From: an uncultured Gammaproteobacteria bacterium
GTDB lineage: Bacteria > Pseudomonadota > Gammaproteobacteria > Pseudomonadales > Ketobacteraceae
Assembly: GCA_913063495.1 (NCBI GenBank)
Contig: CAJXXT010000023.1
Location: 1-40,679 of the forward strand
Direction of reading: 5' to 3'
DNA length: 40,679 bases
How positions within the stretch are numbered: position 1 is the first letter of the stretch; each line of letters starts with the position of its first letter. Under the pieces are notes generated by a model. It searched no databases and was not told where the DNA came from. It worked only from the letters and a program-made list of their open reading frames with translations. A program made the translations under genes and the position numbers. Shown here piece after piece: positions 27,901 to 34,100 of this stretch.

Positions 27901-29697
27901 CCATGGCTAGAAAACCCCGATTGTGGTTGCCAGGTAGTTAATAGTTATGGTCCAACAGAGTGTACGGATATAGCGGCGTTTTATCCTATTAAGGAACCTA
28001 GTCTATTCTATAACGGCCCTGTGCCCTTAGGGCATTCAAACGATAATGTGCAATTATGGATTGTTAATAGGAACAGGCAATTGATGCCACAAGGTCTAAC
28101 GGGCGAACTTGCCATTAGTGGTAGAGGAGTAGGAAAGGGGTATTTGAACCAACCTAACCTGACACAATCCGCGTTTGTGCCTGGTGTATTATCAAGTCAA
28201 GAGTCTGCAAATGAAAGCATGTATTTAACGGGTGATTTGGTATGCCAGGATCACAATGGATTGTTAGATTATGTGGGTCGAAACGATTTCCAGGTCAAAA
28301 TCCGTGGATTAAGGATTGAATTAGGGGAAGTTGAATATGCGTTACGTCAGCTATCCAGTGTTAAAGGTAGCACTGTTAAAGATAGCTTAGTATTAATGCG
28401 TGACAATATGTTAGTTGCATTTGTATTGAGTGATGACGTTTCAGATGCGCTTATTCATTCAGATTGGCGTATAGCGTTGCGTAATTATCTCCCCGATTAC
28501 ATGATTCCAAGTCGGTTGTTTGTTTTATCACACTGGCCCCTCAATGCGAATGGAAAAGTTGATCGTCAAGCATTACCTGTTGATGCGCTAGAGGAGGCTA
28601 AGTACATTGCCCCTGAAACGGGTATTGAAAGAACGTTGGTTGATATTTGGCAACGGATTCTTGGCGTCGAAAAAGTGGGGGTTACTGATGACTTTTTTGA
28701 ATTGGGAGGACACTCAATTCTAGCGGTTCGATTGATGTCTACTATTGAAAGAGAATTAGATGTGGAAATACCATTGGCATCCCTTTTTCAGATGCAGTCC
28801 ATTGCACCTTTGGCAATATTCATTGAAAAACAAAAATGTCTCAATGAGTTCCCTGAAGATGATTGGTCTCATCTTGTTAAACTACGATCAGGTGATAGTG
28901 AGAATAAAAAAACGTTGTTTTGTATCCATGCTGTTGGTGGTGAAGTGTTGGTATACTCAACGTTAGCGCGCCAGCTATCTTCCAATATATCGGTTTTTGG
29001 TCTTCAAGCTCAAGGTTTTGTAGGAGGGCTATTACCTTTATCAGATATTGCTGAAATGGCAGATATCTATGTCGAACATATCAAGCAGGTTTTACCTTCA
29101 GGGCCTGTTTATTTATGCGGTCAGTCTATGGGGGGGCTTATTGCGATTGAAGTAGCGCGCCTATTACGGGGTGTCGGACGCACCGTAGAGGCTGTTTTCT
29201 TGTTAGATACTTATGTGCCTTCAGATACGAACAAGGTAGATGAAATTGACTTTATTGTCGAAAAACTAGGCTCTGTTGTTAATGTTGATAGAACAACTGT
29301 AAGTCAGCTAACGCCAAATGAGCGTGTTGGGTTTGTTATTGATAGCTTTATTAGTTCCGGGCTACTGCCCAGTGACGTGAGTCGGTCAGAGCTAGAAAAG
29401 CGAGCTTCTGTATTCCTTTCCCATCACCGTGCATTTGAACAGTATAAAATGCAAGATTATGATGGAAAACTCGTGCATTGGTGTGCAACGGGAAATAACG
29501 CGGCGGGACAAAACAGGACTGACAAACAACAAGATACAAATCAGGGTAACCAACCTAAGGCTAAGTCGGATACACTATGGTCATCGTTTTGTACGATATT
29601 AGACCAGCGCTATATCAATACAGATCATGAGGGAGTGTTGAAAGTCCCTCATGTCGGGGAAATTGCGTTAGTTATTGATAAAACCATAAATGATTAG
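15940..29697 (+). CDS. NRPS-A: trimodular synthetase with tandem C domains and thioesterase
   Basis: 4,585 aa. Domains by hand (residues approximate): TubC-type N-terminal docking 1-57; C1 65-510 (HHIITDG 207-213); A1 560-1070; T1 (Ser1116); C2 1170-1600 (HHVVSDG 1319-1325); C*1 1663-2100 (HHVIFDG 1797-1803); A2 2107-2580 (TSGSTGEPKG 2261-2270); T2 (Ser2661); C3 2725-3150 (HHIVSDG 2866-2872); C*2 3198-3680 (HHATTDG 3369-3375); A3 3713-4190 (TSGSTGTPKG 3859-3868); T3 (Ser4259); TE 4323-4585 with GQSMGG Ser4396, Asp4423, His4571. C1-C3 look like LCL domains joining L-residues, and there is no E domain. A1 is Lys2-like (FTSGTLGDPK at 714-723, HDPILRDIF at 759-767). By hand alignment the pocket residues are DPRHCGVQV (A1), DIWEMTADD (A2) and DLKNIGSDI (A3); no sure substrates. 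The TE makes this the last protein of the assembly line although its gene comes first. AAGGG lies 9 nt before the ATG. Confidence 0.95.
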   Translation: MSLMDLLDVLAQKKIKLWLEGDALRFSAPADVFTSELKASVVEKKSEIIAFLKDAQKAKVDTIPHADRSQPIPLSLTQQRLWILHQLEPESVAYNMPIILKLVGSLNVHLFERALQEVVERHETLRTQIVQKGSTAYQEINDNPLLQLSVTDIRGLSDNEQNDKLQKEIDLELKTPFHLGIDPLFRVRLLNMVNNTEDQFVLLMSMHHIITDGWSLGIIVQELIACYNTLRKTPSLLETAPNQHKLQQQACLPELDIQYADFSIWQRQRIAGGELTRQLAFWRNYLPRDGFVLNLPTDYERTSKPALEGASVSHIVPRDVIEGFKGLIQTVDATLFMGLLSVFDVLLAKYTNQSQINVGTPNAGRNRAEVEGLVGFFISTLVMSTNVKKQDRFIDVLKNVKQGAVDVYSHQDTPFEKLVEELQPERDLSRTPLFQVFFNLLNLPELDASFDGVEIESLLADDVEQISKFDMTVYAKEVAQGLQLDVIYNPGLYDQSRMKMLLQHFDHVLRVVSENADITVDNIQLGVDGEFDQNGVALDEELDNEIDNDPTLQSESESKSVLKCIAETADTSGSLVALQCTNEYWTYDELLSSANRLANYIKRHAVVGAKVAIIASRTANLPIGILAVLNANGSFCLIDASYPEEKLKSYLGVFGPDFVLVDSELSCQWLATDFDKRHLFLPNNKAGYSDLIDGEPEEPRLARNLSIGNVAYYSFTSGTLGDPKLIACDLAPLSHFVGWYKQEFGLQANDRFSMLSGVSHDPILRDIFTPLSMGSVLCIPQQKELLEPGYLSHWIADNNITVAHLTPSMGELISQSATQVSSDLRLVCFGGEKLWFSQAKSFSDFALNAQLVNVYGATETPQVMAFERVDLEQRMGRANIIPIGVGIDGVQLLIVNDSLAQVGVSEIGEIAIRTPYLSRGYENDPDLTALKFPMIDATSPVLGHSVRGHSSVRIYRTGDLGRYLPDGRIQLIGRCDDQINIRGFRVEPGEIEQALLRHDGVKAAAVKQVDVNGVSQVVAYVVLTDVSTSDISDWARAILPEYMLPQSIVMVEDIPLTANGKIDYRSLAAPGSADRASQYQAPRTPIEEQLALIWEEVLGVATVGVNDSFFELGGHSLLATLVMSRLNAIYQVSMPLRVLFEKLTIAGIATSVEDALSFGVTSAAPKIAVVSRDQKIPVSFAQNRLWFMQKLDPTSVAFNMPFPLLLKGELDENALAFVFQELFRRHEILRANLVEEDGKPYFQFSTLEHWQLDKERIDVTGFSADETEHLQKRMAATEASNPFDLAVDPLVRVKLISFDRDKNSGGNPPAEHLLLMTLHHVVSDGWSMNLFMREFVELYGCAKQALPSSLAPLKVQYADYAFWQRDWLQGEVLNTQLDYWEKKLTDAPQVLRLPTDKPRPTVQTFSGSIYSKKMSLALTKQANLFSQKHQLSLFMTLMGTYQILLSRYTKTNDICVGTPIAGRHHSGTENIIGLFLNGLIVRTEFDDNPSVDMFFARLKETMLEAYSHQDLPIEMLFERLDYERNPTYPTGVQVGFQLQNMNNAAASVASRQSSSLGVTQGSALGDELSISMLQRESIVAKYDMTWILEEREGVLEVNVEYNNDLFFESTIANMVAHYEYLLSAAISGEYQSVRALPIADDKTIAMDLDLNRSGNDALYPEVVYPLTLNQQSIYLSTLVNPNTVQNSFGFCTDVPASMDVEIMKQAFVELVAEQSVLRTQLKESTKPYLDAIYQVVYKNKEANVEVVDWSSELLNEEQITERINAFVFRPYVILEDLLFCKLVKISDKRYLVMLASHHVIFDGIGLASLGFTLRDRYDQIAEGKQAVAWNDRFHEYVKYERNHVDSSETQRFWRDTLPETLGAIEMSSSVDSKAESTTKSLLFPSDHWDDLKRYIRKNKITPALYFKVLYGILLQRYSQCETSFYIDEMIHGREKGYENIAGCFAQPSPFVFDASCFTDEDGNAASVHDVITNARAFQKSIKGKRLWSEQSQASLLPRSQHSFIFNFIPFVVAPDFLGEPTNIRELINHVSGTVEFTVVVKKEEVRCNLTYNAGEFQDFDFLERLVWLSQQIISGNEALNSLDLVFDHEKQSLLKQSGYRVDYDLSETIPALFSRQVLHNPNDIAVVYGDDKLSYQALDNMVTALAIELKDAGVSANDLVALYADRSQYFLAAILAIMKNGAAYVPIDPKYPNDRIRYMLEDSQARVIVSEKQLIERYLGEGGSSDKNTFIYLDAEINSEINLGSFNNISTPNDRAYMIYTSGSTGEPKGALIHHKGALNHILAECDVLGFDGAFNFLQSAPSSSDISVWQLLGPIVRGGKTVVLADVTDIPTLFRLLTTEFIDIAELVPAVLQMLIEHVSTLEAKERALPNLKWMMATGEAVSVALVNRWLALYPNIPVVNAYGPTEASDDVIQSITTEVLGKDETSVPIGSPLPNMNVFVLDQKGRLLPSGVAGEICITGVGVGEGYWNKPEKTREVFIDNPFESLGFEKMYRTGDLGRWLPNDNVEFIGRKDSQIQLRGFRIELGEIEAHLTALDGVAEAVCVVREDQSLAGYFTLSTDSADASVGELFDASQVRNILNSTLPEHMIPNSFTVLEKFPLTPAGKIDRKALPTPDTNRIDVVVAPRNNTEAALVDIWKDVLKIDVVSVLDDFFTLGGHSLLGTQVVARIRDSLHVDLAMRAIFEFSTLSTLALEIEKEKRKIGFGSLPAISPRQRIGYSTDAPVPLTFGQQRIWMMELLNPGSAAFNMPGAFNVTGDFDVVAFESVMGDIVRRHETLRTHFIADEQGDAFMLADSYDRNWTLPVVDLRNFENDDDMLQVKIDRYLRENETTPFDLLSGPLFRVRVLILPNDNGLPRHTIMFCMHHIVSDGRSVEVLTQEIANGYINYAGGSACSSDLPIQYADYALWQRTYLDNALIDKQLAYWQETLDGCASFLHLPTDYPRPAQQTTAGNRIQVEFPVGFNETLKTVCAEQGVTPFMFMLTVYQLLLSQYAQQDDVLVGIPMAGREQADLQGVIGFFINSVVIRGDMSDNKTVSSLLQNTRENVLDAFANYDVPAEKVLQALEFERSPAFPPLVQVAFQLLQAVDNGASVNSGTQSASLQFGNLGFENLGLEKVDAKLDMTLELRMSDNGVIAFLEYNTDLFSQNTIAMFLDNYIALSQTMMTNIDAPSRSLHWMSEEKLMAALDLDPTLIDGVWPVTAMQRDLYLDSIMDLESHRNSMGCVAELNSSIDPELMHTVINALAQSQSMLKSYFIEAPFPYMDFVYQVIPKTCDVSFEYEDWTSADWDNKDWAGNTLLTDVSPTGTSSIKKSSLKTWSLDTLSDEDIQVLGEQFIYRPFDVKRSRHLSRYRLVKLGDERFLFLMVGHHATTDGVAMNQFAKTIVTVYESLQNTPSLSVADAVEHVQKDRFRDHIDSDRMNMDNKDTLDFWRATLSNAESLVFRVRKDEMAQPCEVAQSCEVKQTPKDKQTALRTGSKVSKELILDDDLWQGIKKYCRKSRITPAHYFKCIYGYLLNSYCGATQDFQVMELALGRTMESAETLGCFYQQIPYLMRQSVLGRENTMKDVFSDARSFQKEIKNYRNISGFAQASILPPGPVTFLYNYQAYYEEVTFNGQTLNNVGLPPDVQGHVLMSAKLADDQVHLILHYYDHLFEDFDFLERMVWITQQLLDGKELLGDIDLVRPEEKADLVNQAMCSSVKEKTQEDKSYIPLVRQIELNINNAQEKVAVSCGDNTLTYAELNDKANTLAIMLQHQGVGVGDVVGVCLNLGCELMVSLLAVLKTGAAYLPLDPQHPKERLLFMARDASTQRVLTDSGIQHIIGFPNALVLSENDQSTCDETFEDISIDADTLFYVIYTSGSTGTPKGSLVTQANVVNLQSWYCDQFSFDKTDAHLIFSAIGFDLTQKNLWAPLLTGGTLHFIDTPDYEPKKIADTIERFSITRVNCAPSAFYPVVEGCVEIASLQKLATLKTVILGGEPISMLLLKPWLENPDCGCQVVNSYGPTECTDIAAFYPIKEPSLFYNGPVPLGHSNDNVQLWIVNRNRQLMPQGLTGELAISGRGVGKGYLNQPNLTQSAFVPGVLSSQESANESMYLTGDLVCQDHNGLLDYVGRNDFQVKIRGLRIELGEVEYALRQLSSVKGSTVKDSLVLMRDNMLVAFVLSDDVSDALIHSDWRIALRNYLPDYMIPSRLFVLSHWPLNANGKVDRQALPVDALEEAKYIAPETGIERTLVDIWQRILGVEKVGVTDDFFELGGHSILAVRLMSTIERELDVEIPLASLFQMQSIAPLAIFIEKQKCLNEFPEDDWSHLVKLRSGDSENKKTLFCIHAVGGEVLVYSTLARQLSSNISVFGLQAQGFVGGLLPLSDIAEMADIYVEHIKQVLPSGPVYLCGQSMGGLIAIEVARLLRGVGRTVEAVFLLDTYVPSDTNKVDEIDFIVEKLGSVVNVDRTTVSQLTPNERVGFVIDSFISSGLLPSDVSRSELEKRASVFLSHHRAFEQYKMQDYDGKLVHWCATGNNAAGQNRTDKQQDTNQGNQPKAKSDTLWSSFCTILDQRYINTDHEGVLKVPHVGEIALVIDKTIND
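26293..26328 (+). repeat. 18-bp tandem duplication inside NRPS-A
   Basis: Two 18-bp units, GCTCAGCCTTGTGAAGTA and GCTCAGTCTTGTGAAGTA, differ at one base and encode AQPCEV and AQSCEV in a variable loop of C*2. It keeps the frame and looks like recent slippage. Confidence 0.8.
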
Positions 29698-29837
29698 GCA
29701 CTGCCTCCCAACTTGGTATTGTAGGGGTGTATTTGCGAGGCGACATAAAATAAAATTCGAGGGTCTCTATGAAGGCGCTTAAGCCACACATTGTAAGACA
29801 AAAACAATAAGCCTTATTAAGGGATAAAGCAGTAACA

Positions 29838-31199
29838 GTGAAGATATTTTATTTCATACTAGCCGGACAGGCGATGTCGCTTCTAGGTACGTCATTGACC
29901 AATTTTGGTTTGAGCGTGTGGGTATATGAAGAAGCTGGCTCTGTAATGGATTTTACCTTGGTTGCGATAGCCGGCGCGTTGCCAACGTTGTTTTTTTCCC
30001 CCATTGCCGGGGCACTTATTGATCGATGGCCCCGAAAAATAACACTTGTCATAGGGCAGACGGGCTCTGCACTTTGTACGTTGGTTGGCGCCAGCCTGTA
30101 CTGGTTTGATATGCTGGCAGTTTGGCATATTATTGCTCTCGTCACCGTTAGCGCGGTATTTATGGCGTTTCTGCGTCCAGGCTTTATGGCCACGATTACG
30201 CTCCTAGTAAACAAAAATGATTTAGGCAAAGCTAATGGGGCGCTTGCGACAACCTTTGGTATAGTGCAATTGATAGCGCCAGCGTTGGCAGGGGCATTGA
30301 TACATTGGATTGGGCTACAGTGGGTTTTTGCGATTAATTTGGCAACGTTTGTTATAGGAATAGTCACACTATTGGTAGCGGCAATTCCGTCTATACATGA
30401 CAAAAATAAGACGTCCGGTCAAAGCATTATCCAAGAAATTAAAGATGCATGGATTTACCTTCGTGGTAAACCTGCTTTGTTAATGCTGCTCGGCCTTACA
30501 GCGGCGGTTAATTTCAACCTTGCCGCTATTCAAGTTTTAGTTATTCCTGTCGTTTTGGGTTTTGCAAATAAAGCTGAGCTTGGTGTTGTGATGTCTGTTG
30601 GTGGCGCGGGTATGTTATTTGGCGGAATATTTATGATGGCATGGGGTGGCCCTAAGCAAAATATCAATGGCGTGCTGTATTCCGGTCTCGTTATTGCACT
30701 ACTCATTATGCTTTTCCCAATAATACCTTCCACTTATGTATTTGCTGCCGGTGTATTTTTCGCGATGGCGGCATATCCCGTATTTATGGCATGTAGCCAA
30801 TCGATTTGGCAGCGAAAAGTCGATATATCAATGCAGGGGCGGTTGTTTAGTTTCCGTAATATGGTCATTGGTGTGGTAGCACCGCTGGCATATGTTTCTT
30901 CTGGGTTTCTTGCTGATTATATCTTTGAACCTTTGCTGCTTGATGCGAATGCACTTTCCGCTTTTCTATCGGGACGATTCTTATGGTTAGGGGAGTTATA
31001 CGGCTACGGGCCGGGTAGAGGCGTTGCTGTTATGGTTAGTCTTTATGGGTTAGTTTGCTTTGTTTGTCTGTTGATAGGCAGGATGCATAAAGGTATTCGG
31101 AATATAGATATTGATCTCCCAGATGTAGAAGGTAATGATAGTTTGAAAGACGAACAAGGACGTGTTGCTAATGGCGTTGATAATGGTGCTGTTGTATGA
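29838..31199 (+). CDS. MFS exporter, EntS-like (MFS_3)
   Basis: A 453-aa inner-membrane transporter with about 12 helices. The N-terminal pattern GQAMSLLGTSLTNFGLSVWV, then LPTLFFSPIAGALIDRWPRK, is that of the MFS_3 family, which includes EntS, the enterobactin exporter, and macrolide efflux proteins. The start is taken as the GTG at 29838, because the family motif begins a few residues after it; the first internal ATG (29877) would cut into helix 1. There is no good ribosome-binding site. A hydrophilic tail of about 35 residues follows the last helix. Its stop overlaps the ATG of NRPS-B (ATGA), so it is part of the operon and probably exports the peptide. The position between synthetase genes supports that role but does not prove a siderophore. 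Confidence 0.85.
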   Translation: MKIFYFILAGQAMSLLGTSLTNFGLSVWVYEEAGSVMDFTLVAIAGALPTLFFSPIAGALIDRWPRKITLVIGQTGSALCTLVGASLYWFDMLAVWHIIALVTVSAVFMAFLRPGFMATITLLVNKNDLGKANGALATTFGIVQLIAPALAGALIHWIGLQWVFAINLATFVIGIVTLLVAAIPSIHDKNKTSGQSIIQEIKDAWIYLRGKPALLMLLGLTAAVNFNLAAIQVLVIPVVLGFANKAELGVVMSVGGAGMLFGGIFMMAWGGPKQNINGVLYSGLVIALLIMLFPIIPSTYVFAAGVFFAMAAYPVFMACSQSIWQRKVDISMQGRLFSFRNMVIGVVAPLAYVSSGFLADYIFEPLLLDANALSAFLSGRFLWLGELYGYGPGRGVAVMVSLYGLVCFVCLLIGRMHKGIRNIDIDLPDVEGNDSLKDEQGRVANGVDNGAVV

Positions 31200-34100
31200 A
31201 GCGTGACAGCGAGTTATTGTATTCATCCCAACATACGGCCACAGAAAAGACGGCATTAAAACTAGGGCATCTTGGTGTAGAAGCCGTTTACCCTCTAACG
31301 CCAATGCAAAGGGATTTGTACCTCACGAGCGTGCTGAAACCAGAAACACTGGATGTTTGTATTGGTTATTCGATTTCTATATGCGAAGCATTTGATGTTG
31401 AGGTCTGGAAGGGGGTGTTATTAGCGTTTCAAGAGCAGCAGCCAATATTGCGAACTCGTATCTATGAAGGGGCAGAGCAGTATCTAAACCGACATAGCCT
31501 TGAAGCTGATGATGTTGCTTGCCAGTGCGTATCAACACAAAGTAACTTTAATGTCGATATTTTGGATTTTACCGCGTCAACGTATTCTGATGAGGAGGTA
31601 GAATCACTGGTTCGTGATTTTATTTATGCTCCTTATGATATTCACAGTAACGATCTAGTGCGTTATCGTATTTGGCGTCTGAATCATGGTCGAACTGTTT
31701 TTGGTATGGGTTGCCACCATATATTGATGGATGGCGTTAGCCTTGCTTCACATCTTAGTCAGGTTGCTGACCAGTATAAATTAATTGTTGGGCAGGCCGG
31801 TGAACGCGAAGATGTTGTGGCGCCAGAGGATAAAACGTCACAATATTTAGATCTTGCGGAGCAATATTGCAACGAGTTTGATACAGACGAAATTCAAAAG
31901 TTCTGGAGTGCCAATTTACGTGAAGTCGAACCTATTTCGATTGAGGGGAATGCAGGTGTCGGTGCTATTGACGCTACTGAAGTGATGAAGGATTACTTGT
32001 TTTTAAATACAAAACAAGTAAATCGTATCAAGCACTATTGCCGCCAGCATGTTATGACACCAGCGATTTTTTATCGTTGTGTTTATGCATTGTTAATCAA
32101 TCAGTATGGCCACCCTGCACAACCTTTTCTTATACACAGCGCTCACAGTTTTCGCCCTAAAGGCCATGATAATAGCCTTGGTTTATACGTTAACCAAATA
32201 CCTTTTGTATTAGACCCTAAAATCCTGGATGGGACAGCTGAGATGTTGTTCTCTGCGTCTCGTCGTTTTCAAAAATCGCTGCGTGGATATGAGAAGTTAT
32301 CCATTGGTGAGACAAAACAATTGTCATCATCAGAAGATATGGAGTTTATCTATAACTTTATCGACTTCGTCCCTTCAATTTCATTGTCAGATTCTCCAAT
32401 TGTGGTTTCTCGTTATACGAATCATCCGCATAAACAAGTCCAGTTGGTTGTGCAGATTGAGAATGGCGGCCTTTCTCTTAACCTTTATCATTATCCCGAA
32501 GAGTTCGATGCGTGTCGTTTTTTGGAGCGAATGGATCTGATCATTGAACAGCTTCTTTCGGGAGAAGATGAATTACGAGGGTTGCACTTTGTACTGCCTG
32601 ATGAACAAACAACACTGAAAAAATGGAATAATACTGCTACAGAGTATCCTCAAAGTGCGAGTATCCATGAACAATTTCAGCAGCAAGTTATTATCAATCC
32701 CAATAAAATTGCATTGGTACATGGTGATCACGAATTAACTTACCGGGAGCTTAACCGGGTATCAAATCAGTTGGCGCAGTATTTGAGAATAAAAGGCGTG
32801 AGTTCGGGTGACTTTGTTGGACTTTGCTTGGATCGATCTTTTGATATGACGATCGGTGCGTTGGCTGTTCTGAAAGTTGGGGCGGCGTATGTTCCTCTTG
32901 ATCCTGGTTACCCGTCAGATCGATTGTCTTACATGTTAGACGATTGCAGTGTGTCTATCGTATTAACGCAGCTCGCTTTGAAAGAAAATATACCTGACAA
33001 TGTCCCGGGCAGTGTTCGAGACAATGTTCGCGATAATATTTGTTTAGATGACCCTAATGTTGTTGAGCTATTAGCGATATTCTCGGGTGATGATCTGGCG
33101 ACAGAAAACGTGAATGCTGTGCCAGGGAATGAAACTCTGGCGTATGTTATCTACACATCAGGTTCAACGGGGCAACCCAAAGGTGTCTGTGTTTACCATA
33201 AAGCCGTATCTCGTCTTTGTAAAAGCTCCAACTACATTCAAATAACACCAGAAGATAACGTAACACATTTATCCAATGTGTCTTTTGACGCAGCGACGTT
33301 TGAAATTTGGGGGGCATTGCTAAACGGTGCGACTGCCATCGTTGTTGATAAGGAAGTATTACTGTCAGATGACGACTTGGTGCAGTATTTTACGGATAAA
33401 CGTGTTTCGGTCATGTTTATTACCACCGCTTTGTTTCACTACTATGCCATTCATAGGGTGGAGATATTCAAACTGTTTAGGGTTGTCTTATTTGGCGGTG
33501 AGGCGTGTGATCCAAAGCTAGTTGCTAAGGTTTATGAGAACGCCAAACCTCGCCATCTAATTAATATATATGGGCCTACGGAAAATACTGTTTTTAGTCT
33601 TTGGTATGAAATGGCTGGTTGTGAGCAGGAACGTTTTACTATTCCTATAGGGAAGGCTATATCAAATACCACCCTACACATATTGGATAAGAATCAGCGT
33701 TCGATGCCTATCGGTGTACCTGGTGAACTTTATCTTGGAGGGGATGGCATTGCCCAGTGTTACCTTAATCGGGACGAGTTGACGAATGCTGCTTTTTTAA
33801 TGCATCGATCTTTTGGTCGGATATATCGAACCGGTGACTGGGTTCGACTTAATAAGGAAGGCAACGTCGAGTACCTCGGGCGTATAGACAGTCAGGTGAA
33901 AATTCGTGGTTTTAGAATTGAAATTGGTGAAATAGAGAAAAATATTTTGCTGCATGAAGGTGTTGCTGAAGCGATAGTGGTTGCTAGAGAGGATCAACCT
34001 GGTCATAAAGTGTTGGTGGCTTATTGTGTTTCGGCAGAGCAAGATTCGTCTCAAGATGAAAATCAATGTTTTTCACAGGGACTTCGTCAATTTATGAAGT

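Noticed and set aside
29769-29810. 13-codon frame between NRPS-A and the exporter
   Set aside because: It begins with ATG after GGGTCTCT with no real ribosome-binding site, and the peptide has no features; chance is enough to explain it.
29849-30403. 184-codon open frame on the minus strand
   Set aside because: It lies fully antisense to the exporter gene, has no ribosome-binding site or recognisable domain, and is explained by the codon use of the plus-strand gene. The many similar frames opposite the NRPS and uvrA genes were dropped for the same reason.
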